The position numbers were made by a program, and so were the translations under genes. This document shows, in pieces, positions 1-8,568 of a stretch of DNA of 64,000 nucleotides. The stretch spans positions 3,596,001 to 3,660,000 of the forward strand of contig OZ282574.1 of assembly GCA_965641885.1 (NCBI GenBank), written 5' to 3'. Numbering within the stretch: the first letter of the stretch is position 1; the number at the start of each line of letters is the position of its first letter. Below the pieces are notes generated by a model. That model saw nothing but the letters and a program-made list of their open reading frames with translations. It made no database searches and was not told the DNA's origin. Origin of the DNA: Pseudophaeobacter sp965641885. Its GTDB lineage: Bacteria > Pseudomonadota > Alphaproteobacteria > Rhodobacterales > Rhodobacteraceae.

Positions 1-20
1 TCATGGGAGCGCGCGGATGA
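1..20 (+). CDS. 3' end of an upstream gene (possibly mreD), partial
   Basis: A reading frame entering from the left edge ends in TGA at 18-20, overlapping the mrdA start codon in an ATGA arrangement. Only about five residues are visible, so nothing can be said from the protein itself. The usual gene order mreB-mreC-mreD-mrdA-rodA in alphaproteobacteria makes mreD the natural guess; this is inference from synteny. Confidence 0.3.
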
Positions 21-1963
21 AACGTACCCCAAGAGACCTGGAAGGCGCCCATCGCAAACTGAGCCGCCGCGCGCTGCTGTTGGGCGGGCTGCAATTGGGT
101 GTTGCCGGTGCACTGGCGGCCCGTATGCGCTATTTGCAGGTGGATCAGGCCGACCAGTTCCGCTTGTTGGCCGAAGAGAACCGTATCAATATTCGCTTGC
201 TGGCCCCGGCCCGCGGTGAGATTTTTGACCGCAACGGAACCACGCTGGCGCATAACTCGCCGTCTTATCGCATCATTATTGTTCCAGAGGATGCCGGCGA
301 TGTGGACGAGGTGATCTCCAAACTGTCGCGCCTGATCACCCTGCCCCCCGAAGATGTTGAACGCGCCCTGGCCGAGATGCGCCGCTCGCCACCCTTCCTG
401 CCGATCACTCTCGCTGACCAGCTGACCTGGGAAGACATCTCAAAGGTGGCGGTGAATGCGCCTGCCCTGCCCGGTATCACTCCCGAAGTCGGCCTGACCC
501 GGATCTATCCACAACAGAACGATTTTGCTCATGTGGTTGGCTATGTTGGCCCGGTGTCTGACTATGACCTGAGCAAACTGGACGCCCCGGACCCGATCCT
601 GCGCATCCCGCGCTTTCAGATCGGCAAGGTGGGGTTTGAAGCAAAGCGCGAAGATGTTCTGCGCGGCACAGCCGGTGCAAAACGGGTCGAAGTCAACGCA
701 ACTGGCCGCGTCATGCGCGAGCTGGACCGCAAGGAAGGTCAGGCCGGCGCAGATATGCAGCTGGCGGTGGATGCCGACCTGCAGAACTACACCCAGGCAC
801 GACTGGGATCAGAGAGCGCCGCCGTTGTCGTGGTCGACTGCGACACTGGCGACCTGCGTGCCATTGCCTCGGCGCCCAGCTTTGATCCCAATCTTTTTGT
901 GCGCGGCATCTCGGTTGCGGACTACCGGCTGCTGACAGAGGATCCGTTTCGCCCGCTGGCCAACAAAACGGTGCAGGGCACCTATCCGCCCGGCTCTACT
1001 TTCAAGATGGTGACCTCGCTGGCAGCGCTCGAAGAAGGGCTGATCGGGCCGGAAGACACTGTCTGGTGTCCCGGCCATCTTGAGGTTTCAGGGCGGCGGT
1101 TTCATTGTTGGAAGCGGGCTGGTCACGGCCATGTCGACCTCAATACCTCACTGAAACAGTCCTGCGACGTCTACTACTATGACCTTGCCATCAAGGTGGG
1201 CATCGACAAGATTTCAGCCATGGCCAATCGGCTGGGGCTGGGCATTCGCCACGATCTGCCAATGTCTGCCGTGGCCAGTGGCCTGGCGCCCAACCGCGAA
1301 TGGAAATCACGGGTGCGTGGTCAGGACTGGCTGGTGGGTGATACGGTCAACGTCTCGATTGGGCAGGGCTTTATGCTTGCCTCGCCGCTGCAGCTGGCGG
1401 TGATGACCGCACGTCTGGCCACCGGGCGCAGCATCACGCCGCGCCTTGTCAAATCCATCGACGGCATTGAGCAGCCCTCAGGGGCGGGCGATTCAATGGG
1501 GCTGAATGAGAACAATCTGCGCATGGTGCGGCGCGGCATGTATTCGGTCAGCAACGACCGGCGCGGCACCGGATATCGCTCACGCATCATCGCTGAAGGC
1601 CTGCGCATGGGCGGCAAAAGCGGCACCAGCCAGGTGCGCAATATCACCGCGGCCGAACGCGCCGCGGGCGTGATCAGCAACAAAGACCTGCCCTGGGAGC
1701 GGCGCGACCATGCGCTCTATGTCTGTTTTGCCCCCTTCGACAAACCAAAATACGCAATTTCGGTGATCGTGGAACACGGCGGCGGCGGCTCAACAGCGGC
1801 CGCGCCGATTGCCCGCGATGTGATGCTACAAGCCCTCTATAATGGCACACCACCGCTGGACGCCTACCCAAAAGGCGACCGCAGCCGGATCAAGGCGCAG
1901 CAGGAACGCCTGGAGCGCGAGCGCATCAAACGGTCTCAAAATCAGGACAGCGACCGCGCATGA
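17..1963 (+). CDS. mrdA: Penicillin-binding protein 2 (peptidoglycan transpeptidase of the elongasome)
   Basis: Class B penicillin-binding protein of 648 residues, close to the 633 of E. coli PBP2. It cross-links peptidoglycan during lateral wall growth in the periplasm. One membrane anchor lies near residues 19-36, followed by the pedestal domain with the ARGEIFDRNG motif (about 65-74). The transpeptidase domain has all three active-site motifs: STFK at 327-330 (nucleophile Ser327), SCD at 382-384 in the SxN position, and KSGT at 534-537. The stop codon overlaps the start of rodA (ATGA), so the two elongasome partners are translationally coupled. The C-terminal tail (about 610-648) is highly charged. 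Identification is secure; the start is supported by the overlap with the upstream stop. Confidence 0.96.
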   Translation: MKRTPRDLEGAHRKLSRRALLLGGLQLGVAGALAARMRYLQVDQADQFRLLAEENRINIRLLAPARGEIFDRNGTTLAHNSPSYRIIIVPEDAGDVDEVISKLSRLITLPPEDVERALAEMRRSPPFLPITLADQLTWEDISKVAVNAPALPGITPEVGLTRIYPQQNDFAHVVGYVGPVSDYDLSKLDAPDPILRIPRFQIGKVGFEAKREDVLRGTAGAKRVEVNATGRVMRELDRKEGQAGADMQLAVDADLQNYTQARLGSESAAVVVVDCDTGDLRAIASAPSFDPNLFVRGISVADYRLLTEDPFRPLANKTVQGTYPPGSTFKMVTSLAALEEGLIGPEDTVWCPGHLEVSGRRFHCWKRAGHGHVDLNTSLKQSCDVYYYDLAIKVGIDKISAMANRLGLGIRHDLPMSAVASGLAPNREWKSRVRGQDWLVGDTVNVSIGQGFMLASPLQLAVMTARLATGRSITPRLVKSIDGIEQPSGAGDSMGLNENNLRMVRRGMYSVSNDRRGTGYRSRIIAEGLRMGGKSGTSQVRNITAAERAAGVISNKDLPWERRDHALYVCFAPFDKPKYAISVIVEHGGGGSTAAAPIARDVMLQALYNGTPPLDAYPKGDRSRIKAQQERLERERIKRSQNQDSDRA

Positions 1964-3099
1964 GCTATCTTGAATATAACGCCAAATCGACACCCACGGG
2001 CCTGCGCAAGGTCCTCTATCTGAACTGGCCGCTGACATTGCTGCTGGCCTCGGTCGCCTGCATCGGTTTCTTGATGCTCTATTCAGTGGCCGGTGGTTCG
2101 TTTTCACCCTGGGCAGAGCCACAATTCAAACGCTTCCTTCTGGGCATGGGCGTGATGATCGTGGTTGGCCTGGTGCCAATCTGGTTCTGGCGGAATATCT
2201 CGGTCCTGGCCTATCTGATATCGCTGACGCTGCTTCTGGCGGTTGAGTTTTTTGGCACTATTGGCATGGGAGCACAGCGCTGGATCGACCTTGGCTTTAT
2301 GCGGCTGCAACCCTCCGAGCTGATGAAAATCACCTCGGTAATGCTGCTGGCGGCCTATTATGACTGGCTCCCCCCCGAGCGCAGCTCACGCCCGATCTGG
2401 GTGTTGGTGCCCGTGCTGATGATCCTGCTCCCCACCCTGCTGGTGCTGCGCCAGCCCGATCTTGGCACCTCGATCCTGCTTTTGGCGGCGGGTGGCGGAG
2501 TGATGTTTTTGGCCGGGGTGCACTGGGCCTATTTTGCCGCCGTCTTTGCCGCAGGCATCGGGTTGATCACAGCCGTATTCCAAAGCCGCGGCACCGACTG
2601 GCAGCTGCTCAAGAACTACCAGTACCGCCGTATCGATACCTTTCTGGATCCCTCGCAGGACCCTCTGGGGGCCGGCTATCACATCACCCAGTCCAAGATC
2701 GCGCTGGGGTCCGGCGGCTGGTCCGGGCGCGGCTATATGCAGGGCACCCAGTCGCGGCTGAATTTTCTGCCGGAAAAACACACCGATTTCATCTTTACCA
2801 CCCTGGCCGAAGAGTTCGGCTTTATCGGCGGTCTCACCCTGCTCAGCCTCTACATCCTGATCATTGTCTTTTGTGTCGCAACGGCCCTTGCCGCCAGGGA
2901 CAGGTTTTCCTCGCTGGTCTCTCTGGGCGTGGCGATCACCTTCTTTTTGTTCTTTGCCGTCAATATGTCGATGGTCATGGGGCTGGCCCCTGTGGTTGGC
3001 GTGCCTCTGCCCCTGGTCTCCTATGGCGGCTCGGCAATGCTGGTGCTGCTGGCGGCCTTTGGCCTGGTACAAAGCGCCAATGTGCACCGCCCCCGCTAA
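1960..3099 (+). CDS. rodA: RodA, SEDS-family peptidoglycan glycosyltransferase
   Basis: A 379-residue SEDS protein with about ten hydrophobic segments. It polymerises lipid II glycan strands at the inner membrane and works as a pair with PBP2, encoded immediately upstream with a 4-base overlap. SEDS hallmarks are visible: the extracellular loop FLDPSQDPLGAGYHITQS (about 227-244) carrying the catalytic-type Asp and the GYH motif, and a C-terminal segment ending in VSYGGSAML. Length matches the family (E. coli 370). No separate promoter is apparent. Confidence 0.96.
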   Translation: MSYLEYNAKSTPTGLRKVLYLNWPLTLLLASVACIGFLMLYSVAGGSFSPWAEPQFKRFLLGMGVMIVVGLVPIWFWRNISVLAYLISLTLLLAVEFFGTIGMGAQRWIDLGFMRLQPSELMKITSVMLLAAYYDWLPPERSSRPIWVLVPVLMILLPTLLVLRQPDLGTSILLLAAGGGVMFLAGVHWAYFAAVFAAGIGLITAVFQSRGTDWQLLKNYQYRRIDTFLDPSQDPLGAGYHITQSKIALGSGGWSGRGYMQGTQSRLNFLPEKHTDFIFTTLAEEFGFIGGLTLLSLYILIIVFCVATALAARDRFSSLVSLGVAITFFLFFAVNMSMVMGLAPVVGVPLPLVSYGGSAMLVLLAAFGLVQSANVHRPR

Positions 3100-3195
3100 G
3101 GTCGCAGCCCCTAAGGCAAGGCAAAGCGCTGCTGCCAACTAAACCGCCTGATCTATTTTTCTGCCCGCTGGGCCGCACCAAAAGGACCACACACC

Positions 3196-3606
3196 ATGAG
3201 CATATTTCACCTCGCCTATCATGTGGATGACCTTGACAAAGCCCGCGCCTTTTATGGCGGCCTGCTGGGCTGCATTGAGGGGCGCAGCACGGAAACCTGG
3301 GTGGATTTCAACTTTTTCGGCCACCAGATTTCGCTACACTTGGGGCCGGTCTTTGCCAGTGCCAACACCGGCAAGGTGGGCGACCACATGGTGCCGATGC
3401 CGCATCTCGGGGTGATCCTTGCGCAGCCAGAGTGGCAAGTGCTTGCGGATAAGCTGACCAAAGCCGGTCAGGACTTTACCCTCGCGCCCACCACGCGCTT
3501 TGCCGGTGAGCCGGGCGAGCAAAGCACGATGTTCTTTCATGACCCCGCCGGCAATCCGATCGAGATCAAGGGCTTCGCGGATATGTCAGGGGTATTCGCC
3601 ACATGA
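3196..3606 (+). CDS. VOC-family (glyoxalase/dioxygenase fold) protein
   Basis: A 136-residue single-subunit VOC protein. The beta-alpha-beta-beta-beta pattern begins with FHLAYHVDDLDKARAFY and ends with FFHDPAGNPIEIKGF, where the His of the first strand and the Glu of PIEIK are the usual metal ligands. Substrate unknown; members include glyoxalases, fosfomycin-resistance enzymes and ring-cleaving dioxygenases. The stop overlaps the start of the following reductase gene (ATGA), suggesting joint expression and perhaps joint action on small oxo- or hydroxy-acids. A purine-rich AAAGG lies about 12 bases before the ATG. Confidence 0.8.
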   Translation: MSIFHLAYHVDDLDKARAFYGGLLGCIEGRSTETWVDFNFFGHQISLHLGPVFASANTGKVGDHMVPMPHLGVILAQPEWQVLADKLTKAGQDFTLAPTTRFAGEPGEQSTMFFHDPAGNPIEIKGFADMSGVFAT

Positions 3607-4529
3607 TCAAGGTTCAGTTTGCCGCCCGCCCCGAACGCTGGACAACCTACGCGCCCGCCCTCAAAAGCGCCTTTGAACAGGCCGGGCTCGAGGTCGATCT
3701 GCGTCAGGAACACCCGCCCTGCGAGGTCGACTATGTGGTCTATGCGCCCAACTCCGAGCTGCAGGATTTCACGCCCTTTACCGCCTGCAAAGCTGTGCTC
3801 AGCCTCTGGGCCGGGGTGGAAAAAATTGTCGGGAACACGACCCTGACCCAGCCCCTGTGCCGCATGGTCGATCCCGGTCTGACCGCTGGCATGATGGAAT
3901 GGGTCACAGGCCATGTGCTGCGCTACCACCTGGACATCGACCGCAGCCTTGCCACGCAGGACCGCTGGGAGCCAGTGGTGCCGCCTCTGGCACAAGAACG
4001 CCCGGTGACCATACTGGGGCTCGGCGCATTGGGTGCCGCCTGCGCCACCAGCCTCAGCCGCCTTGGGTTTCCCGTCACTGGCTGGTCACGCTCCCCCAAA
4101 GACATTGCCGGGATCAGCTGCGAACACGGCGACGATGGTCTGACACGGGCGCTGTCCAGCGCGCAAATCGTGGTGCTGCTGTTGCCAGACACCCCAGCCA
4201 CAGAAAACACTCTGAACCGCGCGACCCTTGCGCTGTTGCCGCTGGGGGCGCGGATTATCAATCCGGGGCGTGGCCCGCTGATTGACGATGATGCCCTCTT
4301 GGCCGCGCTCAAGACGGGGCAGGTCGCCCATGCCACTCTGGATGTGTTTCGGGTTGAACCGCTTGCTGCAGAACACCCTTATTGGGCCCATCCCAATGTG
4401 ACGGTGACCCCGCATATCGCTGCGGAAACCCGGGCGCTGACAGCGGCGCAGATGATTGCCCAGAACATTCAACGCGGCGAGAGTGGGCAACCCTTTGTCA
4501 ATCAGGTTGATCGCCGTCTTGGCTACTAA
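3603..4529 (+). CDS. ghrA: Glyoxylate/hydroxypyruvate reductase A-type 2-hydroxyacid dehydrogenase
   Basis: D-2-hydroxyacid dehydrogenase of 308 residues, matching E. coli GhrA (312). It should reduce glyoxylate or hydroxypyruvate with NADPH in the cytoplasm. The Rossmann motif GLGALG is at 139-144. The catalytic set is present: Arg223 in INPGRGPLIDDD, Glu252 in VFRVEPL and His271 in TPHIAAET. The gene starts inside the stop of the VOC gene. Its own stop codon lies inside a 13-bp-period duplication, described separately. Which substrate is preferred cannot be read from sequence. Confidence 0.85.
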   Translation: MIKVQFAARPERWTTYAPALKSAFEQAGLEVDLRQEHPPCEVDYVVYAPNSELQDFTPFTACKAVLSLWAGVEKIVGNTTLTQPLCRMVDPGLTAGMMEWVTGHVLRYHLDIDRSLATQDRWEPVVPPLAQERPVTILGLGALGAACATSLSRLGFPVTGWSRSPKDIAGISCEHGDDGLTRALSSAQIVVLLLPDTPATENTLNRATLALLPLGARIINPGRGPLIDDDALLAALKTGQVAHATLDVFRVEPLAAEHPYWAHPNVTVTPHIAAETRALTAAQMIAQNIQRGESGQPFVNQVDRRLGY

Positions 4530-4546
4530 GCTGGGCTACTAAAAAA
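4521..4546. repeat. 13-bp-period duplication at the ghrA stop codon (weak)
   Basis: Two 13-base units start at 4521 and 4534. The first nine bases (ggctactaa) are identical, including the TAA stop of ghrA in the first unit, and the remaining four differ. On its own a nine-base match is weak. It is listed because its period equals that of the clear arrays elsewhere in the window. Confidence 0.4.
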
Positions 4547-4560
4547 GCTCACAATCCGAG

Positions 4561-4624
4561 CTCCCCCGGCTTCATCTGGCCAAAAATACCTCGGGGGAGG
4601 TCGCAGACCGGGGGCAGCGCCCCC
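4561..4624. repeat. Structured intergenic element with two hairpins between convergent ghrA and M3 peptidase genes
   Basis: Two inverted repeats sit between the converging genes. The first pairs ctcccccg (4561-4568) with cgggggag (4592-4599) around a loop containing ttcatctggccaaaaatac. The second is gggggc-agc-gccccc at 4610-4624. There is no T-tract. I recall similar ctggccaaaaatac-type segments between genes in other roseobacter genomes, so it is probably a dispersed repeat that may double as a bidirectional terminator. No second copy was noticed in this window. Confidence 0.5.
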
Positions 4625-4645
4625 AGCCTGTGCGGCAAAACTCCG

Positions 4646-6661
4646 CTACTTCGCCGCCAAACCGCGCCCCTTCAACAAGGCATCAACCCCCGGCAAACGC
4701 CCCCGAAAGGCGGTGTATAGCTCTGCGGCATCCGCCGAGCCGCCGCTCGACAGTATATGCGTCTCAAGCGCGCGGGCCCGCTCCGGGTCAAACGCGCCTC
4801 CCGCCTCTTCAAAGGCGGCAAAGGCATCGGCGTCCATCACCTCGGACCACATGTAGCTATAGTAGCCGGAAGAATAGCCATCACCCGAGAAAACATGGGC
4901 AAACTGCGGGCTGGCATGGCGCATGGTGATCGCGCTTGGCATGCCGATCTCCGCCAAAACCTCAGCCTGCTTTGCCATGACATCCTGCGGTGCTGCCATC
5001 TCATGAAAGGCCAGATCAACCAGGGCCGAGGCGACATATTCCACCGTTTGAAACCCCATATCAAAGGTCGAGGCACCCAGAACTTTTTTCAGCAGCTTCG
5101 CAGGCATGGCTTCGCCGGTGTCTGCATGGGTGGCAAATTCACGCAAGACCTCAGGCACTTCCAGCCAGTGCTCATAGAGCTGGCTTGGCAGCTCAACAAA
5201 GTCCCGCGCCACCGATGTACCAGAAATGCTCTCGTAGCTGACATCTGACAACATCTGATGCAGCGCATGGCCAAATTCATGGAACAGGGTGCGGGCATCA
5301 TCCCAGGACAACAGAGCCGGCTCCCCTTTGGCAAAGTTGCAGACATTTATCACAATCGGGGTCTGCACAGTCGGGAACTTGGCCTGAGAACGCATCGCCG
5401 AACACCAGGCGCCAGAACGTTTGGAGCCGCGCGCAAAGTAGTCGCCAATAAACACCGCCAGATGTTTGCCGCCCCGCGTCACCTCCCAGGCCCGGCAATC
5501 CGGGTGGTACAGGGGGATGTCAAGCGGCGCAAACTCCAGTCCAAACAACCGCGTAGCGCAGGCAAAGCTGGCCTCGATCATCCGGTCAAGTTGCAGATAC
5601 GGCTTCAACTCGGCCTCATCGAGGTCGTGCTCCGCTTTGCGGCGCTTTTGCGCATAATAGCGCCAGTCCCAGGGCTCCAGATCGCCATTGATGCCATCCT
5701 CATGCATCATCTGCGCCAAAACCTCGGCATCAGCCTCGGCTTGCGCCTTTGCAGGCTGCCAGACCTGCATCAACAGATCCCGCACCGCAGCCGGCGTCTT
5801 GGCCATTTCGGTTTCCAGCTTGTAGTCGGCAAAGCTGGCATAGCCTAAAAGGGCTGCGCGTTCGGCGCGCAGGGCCAGGATCTCGGCGGCAATGGCGCGG
5901 TTGTCTGTCTCCCCCTCATTGGCCCCGCGCGCAGTCCAGGCGGCAAAAGCCCTTTGGCGCAAATCCCGCCGCGGTGAAAATTGCAGAAACGGCGTGATGA
6001 CAGAGCGTGACAGGGTGACCACCGGCCCCGGAGCGCCTCTTTCAGCGCCCGCAGCGCGACTGGCTGCGATGACAAAACCTGGCAGGCCTTCAAGATCGGC
6101 CTCGCTCAACTCCATGAACCAGCTGCGTTCATCTTCCAACAGGTTCTGGGTGAAATCAGTGCCCAGAGTCGCAAGGCGCCCCTTGATCGCCTGCATACGC
6201 TGGTCTTCTGCGCCAACCAAGGCAGCCCCGCCGCGCACAAATCCCCGATGAGTGAGCATCAAAACCCGCTGCTGTTCCGACGTCAGATCAAGGCTGTCGC
6301 GCTGATCCCAAACTGCGTTCACCCGTGCATACAGGGCTTTGTTGGCAGTGATTGCGGAAAAATGCGCCGCAAGTTTGGGAGAGAATTCCCGCTGCAGGGC
6401 TTCGCGTTCCGGATTGCTGTCGGCGCCGGCCACGGTGAAAAACACCGACAGAACCTGCTCCAACCCCTGACACGGGGTTTCAAGGGCTTCGATCACATTG
6501 GCAAATGTCGCGGGCGCAGGATTACCGGCGATTTCAGCGATCTGCGCCTGATGTTGCGCCAGCGCCTGATCCAGAGCAGGTGCAAAATCTGCATCCGAAA
6601 TCCGATCAAAGGGGGCAATTTCAAACGCGGTGTCCCAATGGGCCAAGAGGGGGTTTGTCAT
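4646..6661 (-). CDS. M3-family zinc oligopeptidase (oligopeptidase A / dipeptidyl carboxypeptidase type)
   Basis: A 671-residue cytoplasmic metallopeptidase of the M3 family, which degrades short peptides, including cleaved signal peptides. The zinc motif HEFGH is at 461-465, followed by the third-ligand Glu at about 490 in RDFVELPSQ. No signal peptide is seen, which favours the cytoplasmic OpdA/Dcp-like branch over a secreted enzyme. The open frame extends upstream to 6910, but the ATG at 6661 is chosen because AGGAG lies just before it and the protein then begins with a family-like N-terminus. It lies downstream of the HesA-like gene behind a strong terminator, so it is probably transcribed on its own. 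OpdA and Dcp cannot be separated with certainty by eye. Confidence 0.9.
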   Translation of the reverse strand: MTNPLLAHWDTAFEIAPFDRISDADFAPALDQALAQHQAQIAEIAGNPAPATFANVIEALETPCQGLEQVLSVFFTVAGADSNPEREALQREFSPKLAAHFSAITANKALYARVNAVWDQRDSLDLTSEQQRVLMLTHRGFVRGGAALVGAEDQRMQAIKGRLATLGTDFTQNLLEDERSWFMELSEADLEGLPGFVIAASRAAGAERGAPGPVVTLSRSVITPFLQFSPRRDLRQRAFAAWTARGANEGETDNRAIAAEILALRAERAALLGYASFADYKLETEMAKTPAAVRDLLMQVWQPAKAQAEADAEVLAQMMHEDGINGDLEPWDWRYYAQKRRKAEHDLDEAELKPYLQLDRMIEASFACATRLFGLEFAPLDIPLYHPDCRAWEVTRGGKHLAVFIGDYFARGSKRSGAWCSAMRSQAKFPTVQTPIVINVCNFAKGEPALLSWDDARTLFHEFGHALHQMLSDVSYESISGTSVARDFVELPSQLYEHWLEVPEVLREFATHADTGEAMPAKLLKKVLGASTFDMGFQTVEYVASALVDLAFHEMAAPQDVMAKQAEVLAEIGMPSAITMRHASPQFAHVFSGDGYSSGYYSYMWSEVMDADAFAAFEEAGGAFDPERARALETHILSSGGSADAAELYTAFRGRLPGVDALLKGRGLAAK

Positions 6662-6735
6662 CAAAGAGATCTCCTTTGGGCGCAGGGTAGCGGTGATGCA
6701 TCCTGGCCGCAATCCGGCACGCAGATTGTCGGTCA

Positions 6736-6765
6736 CCAAAGCGTAAAAGGCCAAAGCATAGAAGG
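6736..6765. repeat. 15-bp tandem duplication upstream of the M3 peptidase gene
   Basis: Units of 15 bases at 6736-6750 and 6751-6765 (ccaaagcgtaaaagg and ccaaagcatagaagg) match at 13 of 15 positions. They lie about 75 bases upstream of the peptidase start, in the promoter region. Confidence 0.7.
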
Positions 6766-6771
6766 ACTGAC

Positions 6772-6793
6772 AAAAAAGGCGGGCGCTCCCGCC
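6772..6793 (-). terminator. Rho-independent terminator of the HesA-like gene
   Basis: On the minus strand a perfect six-base stem GGCGGG/CCCGCC with loop AGCG is followed directly by six T residues (aaaaaa at 6772-6777 on the plus strand). It lies about 150 bases after the HesA-like stop codon and separates that operon from the M3 peptidase gene. Confidence 0.85.
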
Positions 6794-6945
6794 AGCACCT
6801 GCGGCATCAAAGATACCGCCTCGCTGTTGGGCCCGGCCGCGCGCTGTCGCGCGCGGCGGCTGCGTCCCCCAAGCAAGCCAGCGCCTCCAGCAAAGATCGG
6901 CATGAGGCAACTGTATCAGGGAGACAGGTTCTCCGGGTCAGGCCC

Positions 6946-8013
6946 CTAGACCGTACCGCAACCCGTACCGCAGATCGGGCAATCGCTGCGTTTGGAGAGA
7001 CGGATTTTGCGGCTTTCGCCGTATAGCGCATCGTAGATCAGCATCTCACCCTGCAGTGCTGCGCCTGCCCCGGTGATCGCCTTGATCGCCTCTACCGCCA
7101 TCATCGCGCCGACAACGCCCGGCAGTGGCCCGACCACTCCGGCTTCGGAACAAGAGGGCGCCAGTCCGGCAGCCGGGGCTTGCGGAAAAATACACTGGTA
7201 GCAGGGGCCAGCAGTTTTGGGGTGAAACAGGCTTAGCTGGCCTTCCCACTGCGACAGCGCGCCTGAGATCAATGGCTTGCCCAGTTTTACCGCCGTGCGG
7301 TTCACCAGATATCGTGTTGCAAAATTATCCGTACCATCCAGGATCAAATCAAACTCTGCAAAGAGGTCTTCGGCATTGTCTTCGGTCAGTCTGCGATGAA
7401 AGGGGCGCACCTCGACATAGGGGTTTTGCGCCTTCATCGCCGCCTCAGCCGAGAAAACCTTGGGGATACCAATGTCCGCATCCCGGTGGATCACCTGGCG
7501 CTGCAGGTTGGCGTTTTCCACCTCGTCGTCATCAATCACACCAATGGTTCCAACCCCCGCAGCCGCCAGATACTGCAGCGTCGGCGCTCCCAGCCCCCCG
7601 GCTCCGATCACCAGAACCCTGGCCTGTTTGAGCTTTTTCTGCCCCGGCCCGCCCAGTTCGCGCAAGACGATATGGCGCGCATAGCGGTTCAGTTCCGTGT
7701 CGGAAAACAGAGGCGGTGTTTGGGACATTGTGCTGGCTTTCTGTATGCTGGCTTTTGAATGCACGCGGGCCTTGAGGCGAGAGATAATCCAGCCGTAGCC
7801 CGCCGCCAAGAGGCCAGCCCCTGCCAGCATCAACCAGAGCGCAGCTGATCCGCCAGTGGCGTCGCGCAGTGCGTGCCCTTCGGGCAACGTAAGCTGCAGC
7901 GCCATCACCGCGACAAACAACACCGCCAGCAGGCTCGCCCGCATGGCACGCCCCCAACCAAGGTAGGCGCCGCCCCACCAGATAAATGCCGCCAGCGCGA
8001 GTATCCGCAGCAT
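6946..8013 (-). CDS. HesA/MoeB/ThiF-family adenylyltransferase with N-terminal membrane segments
   Basis: A 355-residue protein made of two parts. Residues 1-80 contain about three hydrophobic segments (roughly 1-20, 25-43, 56-76). Residues 96-355 are an E1-like adenylyltransferase with nucleotide motif GAGGLG at 137-142, a Cys in APSCSEAG that fits the E1 catalytic position, and two CxxC pairs (CYQC and CPIC) for structural zinc. MoeB and ThiF adenylate the C-terminal glycine of a ubiquitin-like sulfur carrier. Its start ATG shares one base with the dut stop (TGATG), which supports the long form. An internal ATG at 7728 would give a conventional soluble MoeB-size protein. The linker just before it contains a short in-frame 15-bp repeat. 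Role in molybdopterin or thiamine synthesis is not decided. Confidence 0.85.
   Translation of the reverse strand: MLRILALAAFIWWGGAYLGWGRAMRASLLAVLFVAVMALQLTLPEGHALRDATGGSAALWLMLAGAGLLAAGYGWIISRLKARVHSKASIQKASTMSQTPPLFSDTELNRYARHIVLRELGGPGQKKLKQARVLVIGAGGLGAPTLQYLAAAGVGTIGVIDDDEVENANLQRQVIHRDADIGIPKVFSAEAAMKAQNPYVEVRPFHRRLTEDNAEDLFAEFDLILDGTDNFATRYLVNRTAVKLGKPLISGALSQWEGQLSLFHPKTAGPCYQCIFPQAPAAGLAPSCSEAGVVGPLPGVVGAMMAVEAIKAITGAGAALQGEMLIYDALYGESRKIRLSKRSDCPICGTGCGTV
7731..7760. repeat. 15-bp-period in-frame repeat in the HesA-like linker
   Basis: The ten bases tgctggcttt occur at 7731-7740 and again at 7746-7755. Offset 15 keeps the reading frame and encodes the SKASI/QKAST pair of residues between the membrane part and the enzyme domain. 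Confidence 0.5.
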
Positions 8014-8468
8014 CAGCGCCGCCCCGTCGAGCCAAAACCGCCACTGCCGCGCGCGCTTGTATCCAGCACTGCGACCTGGGTGAACTGCGCCTGCAGAACT
8101 GGTGCCACCACCATCTGAGCAATCCGGTCACCATGGGCGATCTCAAAGTCCGCATCCCCGGCGTTCATCACAATGACACCAAGTGGGCCGCGATAATCGC
8201 TGTCTATGGTGCCGGGGCTGTTCGGCAGGGTGATCCCGTGCTTCAACGCCAGCCCAGAGCGCGGCCGCAGCTGCACTTCATACCCCTGCGGAATTGCGAG
8301 CCGCAGTCCCGTCGGCACCAAAGCGCGCCCGCCAGGGGACAGTGTGAGGGTAGCGCGGTCCGGCAAATTCGCCCGCAAATCCGCGCCAGCAGCACCTGCG
8401 GTTTCATAAGATGGCAAAGGCAGGCTTTGGTCCGCGCCCCTGTCAAAGATCACCCGGATCTCAACCAT
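8013..8468 (-). CDS. dut: Deoxyuridine 5'-triphosphate nucleotidohydrolase (dUTPase)
   Basis: Trimeric-type dUTPase of 151 residues that hydrolyses dUTP to dUMP and pyrophosphate. This keeps uracil out of DNA and supplies dTMP synthesis. The five dUTPase motifs are recognisable: AGAAGADLRA, PRSGLA, LPNSPGTIDSDYRG, GDRIAQMVV and the C-terminal RGSGGFGSTGR. The start at 8468 (MVEIRV) is preferred from family N-termini; an ATG five codons upstream at 8483 is also possible. The stop overlaps the next start by one base. It lies between coaBC and the HesA-like gene in one minus-strand run; the dfp-dut pairing is common in proteobacteria. Confidence 0.95.
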   Translation of the reverse strand: MVEIRVIFDRGADQSLPLPSYETAGAAGADLRANLPDRATLTLSPGGRALVPTGLRLAIPQGYEVQLRPRSGLALKHGITLPNSPGTIDSDYRGPLGVIVMNAGDADFEIAHGDRIAQMVVAPVLQAQFTQVAVLDTSARGSGGFGSTGRR

Positions 8469-8568
8469 ATCTGTCTCTCTCATTGCTTCTGTCCCAGGAT
8501 GTTACCCTTGCAGGTCTCAGCTCGTGCACTGGCATAGTCCGATCCGGGCCTTACCGCGACCAGATCTT

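Larger units (their letters stand above)
6662..6945. other. Non-coding gap between HesA-like and M3 peptidase genes
   Basis: This 284-base gap holds, for the leftward genes, an intrinsic terminator (6772-6793). It also holds a very GC-rich perfect hairpin (ccgcgcgc-tgtc-gcgcgcgg, 6837-6856) and a 15-bp-period duplication (6736-6765) close to the M3 peptidase start. The open frame running through it looks like read-through of the peptidase frame and not a gene. Confidence 0.6.
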
